Source: Verrucomicrobiota bacterium (GTDB taxonomy: Bacteria; Verrucomicrobiota; Verrucomicrobiia; Opitutales; Opitutaceae). Taken from it: a DNA stretch of 44,677 nt. Below are positions 33,730-41,568 of this stretch, piece after piece. Both the position numbers and the translations under genes were made by a program. A model generated the notes under the pieces. It ran no database searches. It saw only the letters and a list, made by a program, of their open reading frames with translations, and was not told the origin of the DNA. The DNA is taken from NCBI GenBank assembly GCA_018239845.1, contig JAFEGO010000088.1, positions 1-44,677 on the forward strand, written 5' to 3'. Position 1 is the first letter of the stretch; each line of letters starts with the position of its first letter.

Positions 33730-34197
33730 ATGTCCAACTCCCCCTCCCGTCTTTTTTCCCGCCAGCTCCGCGCCACCCGCCGCGGTTTCACCCTCCTCGA
33801 GATCATGATCGCGCTCGCTATCCTCGGCCTGCTCGTCGGCCTCGCCGTGAGCAACCTCGAGGGCATCTTCGGCGGCGCGCAGACCTCGACGGCCAAGCTC
33901 TTTGTGAACGACTCGGTCAAGCTCCCGCTCACCACCTACCGCATCCAGATGGGCGATTACCCGAGCACGGCCGAGGGGCTCCGCGCGCTCGTGACCCCGC
34001 CGGCCAGCAAGGCCGACCAGTGGCACGGGCCCTACCTCGCCGACGGCAAGCTCCCGAAGGACCCCTGGGGCGAGGACTACGTTTACCGCTGCCCGGGCAC
34101 GAAGAACAAGAACGGCTACGACATCTTCTCCAAGGGCCCCGACAAGACCGAGGGCACGGCCGACGACATCGGCAACTGGTCGGACGACGCGAAGTAA
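33730..34197 (+). CDS. gspG: Type II secretion major pseudopilin GspG
   Basis: 155 residues from ATG 33730. A prepilin leader of 19 residues ends RRG before FTLLEIMIALAILGLLVGLA (processing after Gly19, Glu at +5). The C-terminal half has the GspG hallmark: STAEGLRALVTPP, DPWGEDYVYRCPG and the acidic loop GYDIFSKGPDKTEGTADDIG, which binds calcium in known structures. It is the main subunit of the periplasmic pseudopilus that pushes folded proteins through the secretin. First gene of a seven-gene run, with gspH 6 bases downstream. Longer in-frame starts are unlikely. Confidence 0.95.
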   Translation: MSNSPSRLFSRQLRATRRGFTLLEIMIALAILGLLVGLAVSNLEGIFGGAQTSTAKLFVNDSVKLPLTTYRIQMGDYPSTAEGLRALVTPPASKADQWHGPYLADGKLPKDPWGEDYVYRCPGTKNKNGYDIFSKGPDKTEGTADDIGNWSDDAK

Positions 34198-34203
34198 GGG
34201 CTT

Positions 34204-34761
34204 ATGGTTTTAACCGAAGGCTCATGGTCGCATTGCCGTGAGGCCCGGGAGCCTTCACTCGGAAAAACGGGGGCCGCCCGCGGCTTCACGCTGCTGGAAA
34301 TCCTCCTCGCCCTCGCCGTGATCGGCCTGCTCGCCGCGGCGCTCACCACCGTGTCGTGGCACCTGCTGGGGGACAATGCGAAGACCCCCGAGGACACGTT
34401 CTGGGACGCCAGCCGCGAGGCGCGCAAGATCGCGCTCAAGAACGAGCGCGAGACGCACCTCAGCTACGACGAGAAGGGCAAGCAGTTCGCCGTGACCGAC
34501 GGCACGACGAGCAAGAGCTTTCCCCTGCCGCCGATCCGCGGGCTCACGGTGGATTTCCTGGCGGCCGCGCAGGGCCGCAGCTCGGTGCTGATCGGCGGCC
34601 AGCTCGTCGACACGCACACGATTCCCAGCGTGTCGTTTTACTCCGACGGCACGTGCCAGCCGTTCCGCGTGCAATTCCGCTCCGGCGGCCCGGCGCACGT
34701 CATCGCGATCGACCCCTGGACTTGCGCCGAGGTGATGAAGGCCGACGACAACGCCTACTGA
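34204..34761 (+). CDS. gspH: Type II secretion minor pseudopilin GspH-like
   Basis: 185 residues. A 27-residue leader ending AARG precedes FTLLEILLALAVIGLLAAAL, the class III signal. The soluble part has GspH/FimT features: WDASREARKIALKNERETHL near the start of the globular region and a strand-rich C-terminal half. No alternative in-frame start closer to the signal exists, so the leader is longer than usual. Minor pseudopilins H-I-J-K prime and cap the pseudopilus. It lies between gspG and gspI with 6-base and 1-base gaps. Confidence 0.85.
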   Translation: MVLTEGSWSHCREAREPSLGKTGAARGFTLLEILLALAVIGLLAAALTTVSWHLLGDNAKTPEDTFWDASREARKIALKNERETHLSYDEKGKQFAVTDGTTSKSFPLPPIRGLTVDFLAAAQGRSSVLIGGQLVDTHTIPSVSFYSDGTCQPFRVQFRSGGPAHVIAIDPWTCAEVMKADDNAY

Positions 34762-34762
34762 C

Positions 34763-35215
34763 ATGCGCCGCCGCGGATTCACTTTGATCGAGGTCATGAT
34801 GGCGCTGGTGATCTTCACCATGGCGGCCGTCGTGCTTGGCAGCACGTACGTCAACGTCCTCAACGCCTACTCCACCGTCGGCAAGGTCGGCCAGCGCGAC
34901 GAGGACATCCGCTTCGCCCGTTCGCAGCTGCTCGTCGAGCCCGACCGCAAGAAGGCCGAGGAGGGCGCCACCTTCGACCTGCCCGGCGGCCGCCAGGCGC
35001 GCTGGCACGCCGAGATTGAAAACAGCAACACCGCCGACCTCTTCCAGGTGACGTTCACCTGCGAGCTCGGCGCCACGGGGGGCCAGGAGGCGGAGACCAT
35101 CACGGAGGTCTTCATGCTGCTCCGCCCCACGTGGGCCGACCCCGTGGAAAACACCAAGCTCCGGCAGGATGCGAAGGACCGCATCACGGAGCTGCACAAC
35201 AACCGCAAGTTTTGA
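34763..35215 (+). CDS. gspI: Type II secretion minor pseudopilin GspI-like
   Basis: 150 residues. A very short leader MRRRG precedes FTLIEVMMALVIFTMAAVVL, with processing after Gly5. The soluble domain is small, as in GspI, which is usually the core of the I-J-K tip complex. The function is assigned from the signal, length and position between H and J. One base separates it from gspH, and its stop overlaps the TTG start proposed for gspJ. Confidence 0.85.
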   Translation: MRRRGFTLIEVMMALVIFTMAAVVLGSTYVNVLNAYSTVGKVGQRDEDIRFARSQLLVEPDRKKAEEGATFDLPGGRQARWHAEIENSNTADLFQVTFTCELGATGGQEAETITEVFMLLRPTWADPVENTKLRQDAKDRITELHNNRKF

Positions 35216-35889
35216 AGCCGCCGCGCCCCACTTCCTCCCGCCGGCCCCGCGACCGCGGTTTCACGCTGATCGAGATCCTGCTCGCGCTCGCCGTGGTGGG
35301 CCTGCTGCTCGTGGCGCTCAACACCTTTGTGTTTTCGATGGGCGAGCTCTGGGGGCGCAACAACGACGTGCGCCTCTTCGAGCAGCACACGCGCGCCGTC
35401 ACGCGCTTTCTCGAGGGCGAGCTGCGCGCCGCGGCCTTCCCGCCGGCCGCGCGCTCCGGCAGCACGCCGATCACCGCGCAGGAGATCCGGCCCGAGAGCG
35501 GCTCCACGGACAACCTCCTCACCTTCGAGCTGCCCGAGGGCAGCCGCCTCATCAGCTGGCCCGACGACCGCCCGCTGCCCGAGGTCGTCTGCTCGCTGCA
35601 GGTCCGCCCGCGCGACGGGCTCTACCTCCTCTGGCACTCCCGCCTGGAGAAGAAGTTCAACGACGACCCGCCGCACGAGGCCCTCGTCTCTCCACTCGTA
35701 TCCGAAATAAGTTACGAATACTACGACGAGAATTTCAAGTCGTGGCGCACCGAGAACACGCCGCAGAAGGACCCCAACGGCCAGCTCATGACGCCGCAGC
35801 GCCTGCGCCTCAAGTTCACCTACAACAAGCAGTCGCGTGAGACCGTCATCACGCTGCCTGTGGCCGGGGAGGGGCTGCCCAACACCTGA
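35212..35889 (+). CDS. gspJ: Type II secretion minor pseudopilin GspJ-like
   Basis: 225 residues from the TTG at 35212, which overlaps the gspI stop (TTGA) and gives a 16-residue leader (ending RDRG) before FTLIEILLALAVVGLLLVAL. An ATG at 35131 in the same frame would overlap gspI by 85 bases and give an implausible leader. The globular part (about 45-220) has the GspJ order: RAVTRFLEGELRAA, then LISWPDDRPLPEVVCSLQVR, and VSEISYEYYDENFKSWRTEN. It is part of the tip complex with GspI and GspK. The stop overlaps the gspK start by one base. Confidence 0.85.
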   Translation: MKPPRPTSSRRPRDRGFTLIEILLALAVVGLLLVALNTFVFSMGELWGRNNDVRLFEQHTRAVTRFLEGELRAAAFPPAARSGSTPITAQEIRPESGSTDNLLTFELPEGSRLISWPDDRPLPEVVCSLQVRPRDGLYLLWHSRLEKKFNDDPPHEALVSPLVSEISYEYYDENFKSWRTENTPQKDPNGQLMTPQRLRLKFTYNKQSRETVITLPVAGEGLPNT

Positions 35890-37022
35890 TGCGCCGCCTC
35901 CGGAAAGTCCGCGGTTCCGTGCTGATCATCGTGATGGTCACGCTGCTCTTCACCACGTTTGCGATGGTCACCTTCGTGGAAAAGGCCGGCGTGGACCTGC
36001 TCGTCGAGGTGCGCGAGTCCTCCGCGCGCCACCTGCGGCAGAAGGCTTACTCGGCCCTCGAGGTCACGCTCGCGGTGCTGGAGGATTTCCGGCAGGCCGA
36101 CGGCGGCCTCCGCAGCCCCGCCGAGGGGTGGAATGATCCGCTCGGCTTCGCCAACTGGACACCTGGCGACGGCTACACCGCCGACGTCTCGTTCGAGGAC
36201 GAGAGCGGCAAGATCTCCCTCGCGCACGTCACGCCCGCCACGCTGACCGAGCTCTTCAAGTCGTGGCAGTTCTCCCAAAGCGACGCGGAGAAGCTCACCG
36301 ACGGCCTCATGTCGTGGATGCAGAAGGACTACGTGCCCACCGGCTCCTTCACGCCCGACTACGACAACGGCGCGCTGCCCTACGTCGTGCCGCAGCGCTC
36401 GCTGCGCTCGTTCTCCGAGCTGGCCGCGATCGACGCCGTGCGCGACGTCTTCTACGACAAGGACGGCCGGCCCAACGAGTACTGGCACCGTTTTGCGAAT
36501 ACGTTTTCGCTCTTCGATTTCAAGCAGTCCAACCTCAACGCCGCGACGCCCGACGTGCTCTCGGCCTTTGGCAACAGCGACCTCTCCTCGCAGCAGCGGC
36601 TCGGCGAGTACCTCTCCGGCACCGGGGCCTACGCCAACCAGGGCCCGGGCTTTTTCCAGAACTCCGGCGACGCCGCGAGCGTCCTCGGCGGCAACTCCGT
36701 GCCGGCGGGCTTCGGCACCGTGATCAGCGCGCTGCGCATCAACATCACGATCCACCGGGGCCGCACGCAGTTCCGCCTCACCGCCGTCGTTGCCCCGCCG
36801 GGCGGCGCCTCCACCGTGCTGGCCAACCCCGCGCTGACCGCGCTGCCCGACGACAAGAATCCCGACAAGACCGCCACCACCCAGCAGCCCTCGACGTCCG
36901 CTTCCACGGGCGTCACCACCACCACGACCGCGGGGAAAAAGCTCAACTATCCATTTACGCTCTTGGAAATTAGGGAAAATGTTGAGATTCCACCCACCCC
37001 CGCCCCAGCACCACAAGCATGA
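35889..37022 (+). CDS. gspK: Type II secretion minor pseudopilin GspK
   Basis: 377 residues. The N-terminus MRRLRKVRG then SVLIIVMVTLLFTTFAMVTF is a prepilin-like signal lacking Glu at +5, which is characteristic of GspK. The large soluble domain includes the helical insert (KSWQFSQSDAEKLTDGLMSW) and FKQSNLNAATPDVLSAFGNS, matching the NLNAA-L motif of the family. The C-terminus is Thr/Pro-rich. GspK caps the pseudopilus tip. The start overlaps gspJ (TGATG) and the stop overlaps gspL (ATGA). Confidence 0.9.
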   Translation: MRRLRKVRGSVLIIVMVTLLFTTFAMVTFVEKAGVDLLVEVRESSARHLRQKAYSALEVTLAVLEDFRQADGGLRSPAEGWNDPLGFANWTPGDGYTADVSFEDESGKISLAHVTPATLTELFKSWQFSQSDAEKLTDGLMSWMQKDYVPTGSFTPDYDNGALPYVVPQRSLRSFSELAAIDAVRDVFYDKDGRPNEYWHRFANTFSLFDFKQSNLNAATPDVLSAFGNSDLSSQQRLGEYLSGTGAYANQGPGFFQNSGDAASVLGGNSVPAGFGTVISALRINITIHRGRTQFRLTAVVAPPGGASTVLANPALTALPDDKNPDKTATTQQPSTSASTGVTTTTTAGKKLNYPFTLLEIRENVEIPPTPAPAPQA

Positions 37023-38164
37023 GCCTCTCGCTGATTAAATCCCTCAAAGCCGGCACGCCGCCGCCGAAGGTGATGCTGCTGTCCGACGCACTGTTCTTCG
37101 TGCGCGCGGTGCCCGTCGCGGCCGGCGCCACGGCGGCCGAGGTGGCCGCGCAGGCCGAGCTCGCGCTCGAGTCGCTGTCGCCCTTTCCGCCCGCGCAGCT
37201 CTACCACGGCTTCCACTGGGTGCCCGGCGCCGAGCGCGCGCTCGTCTATGCCGCCTACCGCCGCCGCTTCACCAGCGACCAGACCGCGGAGTGGGAGCAG
37301 GCCGAGCTGGTCATGCCGGCCTTCGCCGCCGTGCTCGGCGGTGAGATCCGCCCCGCCACCGCGGTGCTCATTCCTTCCGAAGAGGGCCTCACGGCGGTTT
37401 ACTGGGACACCTCGCCGGTGCCGGCCCGCGTGGTCTTCCGCGCGATCGCGCCCGAGGCCGACGGCACCGCGCGCGCGACCGTGCGCGACGAGGTGCTGCG
37501 GCTCGCGGGCGAGACGCGCCACGTGGTCGATCTCAAGGCGGCCCCCGTCGCCGAGGTGGCGGGCTCGGAGCGCGAGTTCGCCTTCCGCGCCGGCGACCTC
37601 GCCGTGCGCATCCCCGGTCCGGTGGCGGCCACGCTCGACGTGCGCGACCGCACCGAGCTGGCGGCCCTGCGCCGCGCCCGCGCGCGCGATGTGATCTTCT
37701 GGCGGTCCTTCCTCGGCTGCCTCGCGCTGATCGGCCTGCTGCTGCTGGGCGAGTTCAGCCTCATGGGCCTCGCCTTGTGGCAGAAGACCCGCGTCACCCG
37801 CGCCACCGCCCAGCAGCCCGTCGTGGAAAAGATCATGACGGCGCAGACCATCACCACGCGCGTCAAGGAGCTCTCCACCCGCCGCCTGCTGCCGATCGAG
37901 ATGATCCTCATGGTCGGCTCGAAGAAGCCCGAGGCCATCACCTTCCTGCGCACCACGACCAGCGGCTTCTACACGCTGAAGGTCGATGCGCGCAGCACGT
38001 CCCCCGCCGCCGTCTCCGCCTACCAGACGCTCCTGACCCAGCAGCCCTTCGCGGAGAAGGTGGAGATCAGCGACCAGCGTTCGCGCGACGGCATGATGAC
38101 CTTCACCCTCAGCGTCACCTTCCGTCCCGAAGCGTTGAAACCCGCCGCCCCCGCCACGCCATGA
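37019..38164 (+). CDS. gspL: GspL-like type II secretion assembly protein
   Basis: 381 residues. The cytoplasmic N-terminal domain (about 1-222) is Ala-rich and of plausible but weak actin-like pattern. One membrane helix spans about 225-255. A periplasmic C-terminal domain (about 290-370) has the alpha/beta pattern of ferredoxin-like GspL (YTLKVDARSTSPAAVSAYQT, FTLSVTFRPE). GspL links the cytoplasmic ATPase GspE to the pseudopilus. The assignment rests on topology and on position after gspK and before gspM; sequence similarity to classical GspL is low, and a PilM/PilN-like origin is an alternative. It overlaps both neighbours by ATGA. Confidence 0.7.
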   Translation: MSLSLIKSLKAGTPPPKVMLLSDALFFVRAVPVAAGATAAEVAAQAELALESLSPFPPAQLYHGFHWVPGAERALVYAAYRRRFTSDQTAEWEQAELVMPAFAAVLGGEIRPATAVLIPSEEGLTAVYWDTSPVPARVVFRAIAPEADGTARATVRDEVLRLAGETRHVVDLKAAPVAEVAGSEREFAFRAGDLAVRIPGPVAATLDVRDRTELAALRRARARDVIFWRSFLGCLALIGLLLLGEFSLMGLALWQKTRVTRATAQQPVVEKIMTAQTITTRVKELSTRRLLPIEMILMVGSKKPEAITFLRTTTSGFYTLKVDARSTSPAAVSAYQTLLTQQPFAEKVEISDQRSRDGMMTFTLSVTFRPEALKPAAPATP

Positions 38165-38691
38165 GAGCCTTCAAAGCCTTCTTCCTCAGCCGCCTCCTCC
38201 GGGAAAAAATCCTCCTGACCGCCTTCGCCGCGCTCGGCGCGCTCATGTGGCTGTCCAACTTCTCCGGCCGCGCCAAAAAGGCCTACGCCACCGCGCACCG
38301 CACCACGCTCGACCTCAACGAGCAGCAGCAGTGGCTCAGCAACCGCGCCGCCATCGAGGCCGCGGCGGTGAAGGCCGTGAAGGACCTCGACCCCTCGCGC
38401 ACCTTCGACGACACGCGCCTCGTCGGCGAGCTCAGCGGCCTCGCGCGCGACAACAACCTGAAGTTCTCCAACGACACGCCGCGCTCGGAGCAGAGCGGGC
38501 AGTTCGCCATCCACACCGTGCAGTTCAACCTGCCGAAGGCGGACTGGGAGGGCCTCAAGAAATTCTACAGCCAGCTGGCCCAGCGCTCGCCCTACATCGG
38601 CATCGACCAGTTCTCGCTCGCCGCCGACCTCGGCAACCCCGCCCAGCTCAACGCCTCCCTGCGCGTCAGCTCGGTCGAGATCGTCCGCTGA
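38161..38691 (+). CDS. gspM: GspM-like membrane protein
   Basis: 176 residues. Basic start (LLREK), one helix (about 22-38), coiled coil about 42-75, then a small alpha/beta periplasmic domain (about 95-175) ending LRVSSVEIVR. This topology fits GspM (or PilO), the inner-membrane partner of GspL. Sequence identity to named GspM proteins cannot be judged by eye. It is the last gene of the coupled gspG-M run; no gspN, gspC, gspD, gspE or gspF is in the window. After its stop come 16 bases and then the first large palindrome. Confidence 0.7.
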   Translation: MRAFKAFFLSRLLREKILLTAFAALGALMWLSNFSGRAKKAYATAHRTTLDLNEQQQWLSNRAAIEAAAVKAVKDLDPSRTFDDTRLVGELSGLARDNNLKFSNDTPRSEQSGQFAIHTVQFNLPKADWEGLKKFYSQLAQRSPYIGIDQFSLAADLGNPAQLNASLRVSSVEIVR

Positions 38692-38707
38692 GGCGGAGGA
38701 GCATCAA

Positions 38708-38768
38708 GTGGCTGCGGCGTCCTCGCCGCAGGGATTTTATGGATCTGCGGCGGGGACGCCGCAGCCAC
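38708..38768. repeat. Large palindromic extragenic repeat 1
   Basis: The arms 38708-38731 and 38745-38768 (24 bases each) pair with a single G-T position, around a 13-base loop. The outer 14 bases are perfectly complementary (GTGGCTGCGGCGTC / GACGCCGCAGCCAC). It lies in the 214-base gap between gspM and the DUF3570 gene. No T-run follows. The form fits a dispersed REP-like or MITE-like element; it could also attenuate read-through from gspM. Confidence 0.85.
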
Positions 38769-38779
38769 TACGGGCTTGG

Positions 38780-38833
38780 GTAGCGCAGGCGGCCCGCCTG
38801 CACCCACGCTGGCAGGCGAGACGCCTGCGCTAC
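38780..38833. repeat. Large palindromic extragenic repeat 2
   Basis: The perfect outer arms GTAGCGCAGGC (38780-38790) and GCCTGCGCTAC (38823-38833), plus inner arms CGCCTGC (38795-38801) and GCAGGCG (38812-38818), are separated by a 4-base internal mismatch. It starts 11 bases after repeat 1 and differs from it in sequence, so two element types stand in tandem. The remaining 72 bases before the DUF3570 start are less GC-rich and may hold its promoter. Confidence 0.82.
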
Positions 38834-38905
38834 CGCTACTCGGTTCTGACCATTCCGTTACCATATTCCCTTTGAAGCGGGCAGGGGGGTGGCTCCCCTC
38901 ATCAC

Positions 38906-40084
38906 ATGCGCTTGCGTGAAATCCCTGCCGGTCCCGCCCTGCGGGGCCGCACCGAAGTCCTGCTGCTGGCCGCGGGCCTTTTCCTCGCCCAGCCGCGCGT
39001 GGCGCGGGCGGAGAATTCCGTCAGCTACAAGTACGAGGATTACCGCGAGGCCGGCGGGCGCGTCGCGGTGCAGGCGCAGTACGGCGCCATCGAGCAGGAC
39101 CTCGGCCCCGACATGCACCTGAAGCTCCAGGGCGTGATCGACGCCATCGCCGGCGCCACGCCCTCGGGCCAGCCGCCCGCCACGCCCGGCGGGCCGGTCC
39201 CGCTCTCGCACATCGAGGACCGGCGCAAGGCGTGGAACGCCGATTTCTCCCGCCAGTTCGCGCGCGTCAATGTCTCCGTCGGCTACGCCAACAGCCGCGA
39301 GAGCGACTACGTCTCCAACGGCTGGTCGGTCAACACCCTCACCGATTTCAACCAGAAGAACACCACGCTGCTCCTCGGCGCCGCCGGCACGGACGATGAT
39401 GTGAAGGTGTTCTTCCAGACCCCGCGCGAGAAGAAGCGCTCCGGCGACTACATCGCGGGCGTCACCCAGCTGCTCGATCCGCGCACCTCCGTCTCGCTCA
39501 ACCTCGGCTACGGCATCGCCCGCGGCTTCCTCGCCGACCCGTACCGGCTCATGTTCAAGAACGTGGAGGTCGTGCCCGGTATCTTCCTCCCGACCACGCG
39601 CGCGGAAAACCGCCCGCGCGAGCGCGACAAGTGGACGCTCCAGGGCTCCGTCAACCGCGCGTTTCCCCAGCTGCACGGCGCCGTCGAGGCGAGCTACCGC
39701 TATTACCGCGACACCTTCGGCACGCGCGCGCACACGGTCGATCTCGCGTGGTTCCAAAAGATCGGCGAGCACCTCGTGCTGCGGCCCGGCCTCCGTTTCT
39801 ACGACCAGGGCGCCGCGGATTTCTACCGCCTCACGCTCGACGGCACCACGATCCCGCTGGCGGCGCGGCCCGATCCGGCGGGTCCGTTCTACTCCGCCGA
39901 CTACCGCCTCTCGGCGATGCGCACCTACAACTACGGCCTCAAGGCGATCTGGACGATCAACGCCTCGTGGCAGCTCGACGCCGCGCTTGAGAAGTACGAC
40001 ATGCGCGGCAAGGATGGCAGCACCTCGCCCAGCGTGTACCCTGACGCCACGATCACCACGTTCGGCGCAAAATTCTCCTGGTAA
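38906..40084 (+). CDS. DUF3570 outer-membrane beta-barrel protein
   Basis: 392 residues. A signal peptide has its hydrophobic core at about 18-29 and cleavage after ARA (residue 35). The mature part has alternating aromatic strands, opening ENSVSYKYEDYREAGGRV and closing ITTFGAKFSW with a terminal aromatic residue. These features match the DUF3570 family of predicted outer-membrane barrels. A short stretch D79-A-I-A-G-A-T85-P-S87 resembles the D-x-x-S/T-G-A-T motif that ApbE enzymes flavinylate on Thr, with Ala in place of the first Ser/Thr. It is the first gene of the redox locus; apbE follows after 6 bases. Inferred role: barrel through which the locus handles electrons or metal at the outer membrane. 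Confidence 0.85.
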   Translation: MRLREIPAGPALRGRTEVLLLAAGLFLAQPRVARAENSVSYKYEDYREAGGRVAVQAQYGAIEQDLGPDMHLKLQGVIDAIAGATPSGQPPATPGGPVPLSHIEDRRKAWNADFSRQFARVNVSVGYANSRESDYVSNGWSVNTLTDFNQKNTTLLLGAAGTDDDVKVFFQTPREKKRSGDYIAGVTQLLDPRTSVSLNLGYGIARGFLADPYRLMFKNVEVVPGIFLPTTRAENRPRERDKWTLQGSVNRAFPQLHGAVEASYRYYRDTFGTRAHTVDLAWFQKIGEHLVLRPGLRFYDQGAADFYRLTLDGTTIPLAARPDPAGPFYSADYRLSAMRTYNYGLKAIWTINASWQLDAALEKYDMRGKDGSTSPSVYPDATITTFGAKFSW

Positions 40085-40090
40085 TCCCCC

Positions 40091-41071
40091 ATGGCCTTCG
40101 TCGCCCAGTCCCACCGCCCGCCCGCCGCCGTCGCCACCGGCCCGGCGCTGCCGCTGCGCCACGTGAAGTTCCGTGCGATGGGGACCAACTGCGAAATCCA
40201 GTTCGCCACCGCCGACGATGGGCAGGCCGCCGCCTACGAGCGCGCCGCCATCGCGTGGGTGCAGGCCTTCGAGCAAAAATACTCGCGCTTTCTTCCCGAC
40301 AGCCTCGTCAGCCGCATCAACGATGCCGCCGGCCGCGACTGGGTGGAGATCGATGCGGAGATGGAGCAGCTCCTGAAGCTCTGCGACAGCCTCCATTTCG
40401 TCACGCAGGGCGTGCTCGACCCGACCGCGCTGCCACTGCTCCGCCTCTGGAATTACAAGGTCGCTCACCCCGCGCTGCCCGCGAAGGAGGAGATCGAGGC
40501 TGCGAAAAGGCTGGTGGGCTGGAAAAAAGTGCTGCGCGAGCCGGGCCGGATTTTTCTGCCGGTCGCGGGCATGGCGCTCGATTTCGGCGGCTTCGGCAAG
40601 GAGTACGCGGTGGACATGGTGGCGCAGCTCGCCGGGGACTACGGCATCGCCAATGTGCTCGTCGATTTCGGCCACGACCTCCGCGCGCTCGGCGCTCCGC
40701 CGGGCCGGCCCTGCTGGCACATCGGCCTCGAGGACCCGAAGAATCCGAGCGCCACGAGCGGCAGCACCGGTATCACGGGCAAGGGCGTGGCCTCCTCCGG
40801 CGACTACCTGCGCTGCTTCACCCTCAACGGCAAACGTTACGGCCACATTGTCGATCCGCGCACGGGCTGGCCCGTCGCCAACGGCTGCCTGCAGGCCACC
40901 GTTATTGCCAACACCTGCCTCCAGGCGGGCGTGCTCTCCACCACGGCCTTCGTGCTCGGGGCGGAGGAGGGCGTGAAATTCATCCAGGGTTTCCCCGGCG
41001 CCGAGGGCCTGCTCACCACCGAGCGCGCCCGCGCCCAGACCCGCGGTTTTTTCAACTATGTCGTATCGTAA
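40091..41071 (+). CDS. ApbE-like FAD:protein FMN transferase, divergent
   Basis: 326 residues. ApbE enzymes move FMN from FAD to Thr of target proteins. Recognisable motifs are MGTNCEIQF (30-38), YSRFLPDSLVSRIN (64-77), DFGGFGKEYAVD (164-175), SGDYLRCF (236-243) and HIVDPRTGWPV (252-262). It departs from consensus: KE instead of KG at 170-171, GHD instead of GGD at 194-196, and Gly280 where the Mg-binding Asp normally precedes LST. The N-terminus (MAFVAQSHRPP) has no signal peptide or lipobox, whereas most ApbE proteins are exported. It overlaps the TlpA gene by 14 bases. It may be a specialised clade acting on the adjacent DUF3570 protein, or have changed chemistry. Confidence 0.85.
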   Translation: MAFVAQSHRPPAAVATGPALPLRHVKFRAMGTNCEIQFATADDGQAAAYERAAIAWVQAFEQKYSRFLPDSLVSRINDAAGRDWVEIDAEMEQLLKLCDSLHFVTQGVLDPTALPLLRLWNYKVAHPALPAKEEIEAAKRLVGWKKVLREPGRIFLPVAGMALDFGGFGKEYAVDMVAQLAGDYGIANVLVDFGHDLRALGAPPGRPCWHIGLEDPKNPSATSGSTGITGKGVASSGDYLRCFTLNGKRYGHIVDPRTGWPVANGCLQATVIANTCLQAGVLSTTAFVLGAEEGVKFIQGFPGAEGLLTTERARAQTRGFFNYVVS

Positions 41072-41561
41072 TCCCATCCTCAGTCTGGCGGCCGCGGGCC
41101 TGCTCGCGCTCGCGCCCCTGCGCGCGGAGATCAAGGCCGGCGACGCCTTTCCCGCGCTGGCCGAGGCGGGCCTGACCGGCGGCACCGTGCCCGTGACGGC
41201 GGGCAAGGTCGTGGTCGTCGATTTCTGGGCCTCGTGGTGCGCGCCGTGCAAGGCGTCGTTCCCCGCGCTGGCGAAGATCCAGGCCGACTACGCGGCGCGC
41301 GGCGTCGTGATCGTGGCCGTGAGCGTCGATGAGAAGGATGCCAACTACGCGGCCTTCGTGAAGAAGTGGGCGCCGCCCTTTGCTGTCGTACACGACCAGA
41401 CCCACCGGCTCGCCGCGGCGGTCGATGTGCCGGCGATGCCGTCCTCCTACGTGCTCGGCCGCGACGGCCGCGTGCGCTTCGTGCACCAAGGCTTTCACGG
41501 CGCGGCGACCGACCGCGAGCTGCGCGCTCAGCTCGACCAGCTCCTCGCCGAGAAAAACTGA
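41058..41561 (+). CDS. TlpA-family periplasmic thioredoxin-like protein
   Basis: 167 residues with a signal peptide (about 1-23, cleavage near LRA). The thioredoxin fold has active site WASWCAPCKASFPAL (CAPC around residues 61-64) and cis-Pro segment VPAMPSSYVL (about 128-137). WCxPC proteins of this type reduce cysteines of cytochrome c or copper proteins outside the cytoplasm. Likely partners within the locus are the Cys-ending DUF4266 lipoprotein and the Cys ligand of the cupredoxin (inference). The start lies inside the end of the apbE-like gene. DUF4266 begins 7 bases downstream. Confidence 0.92.
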   Translation: MSYRNPILSLAAAGLLALAPLRAEIKAGDAFPALAEAGLTGGTVPVTAGKVVVVDFWASWCAPCKASFPALAKIQADYAARGVVIVAVSVDEKDANYAAFVKKWAPPFAVVHDQTHRLAAAVDVPAMPSSYVLGRDGRVRFVHQGFHGAATDRELRAQLDQLLAEKN

Positions 41562-41568
41562 TTTCCCC

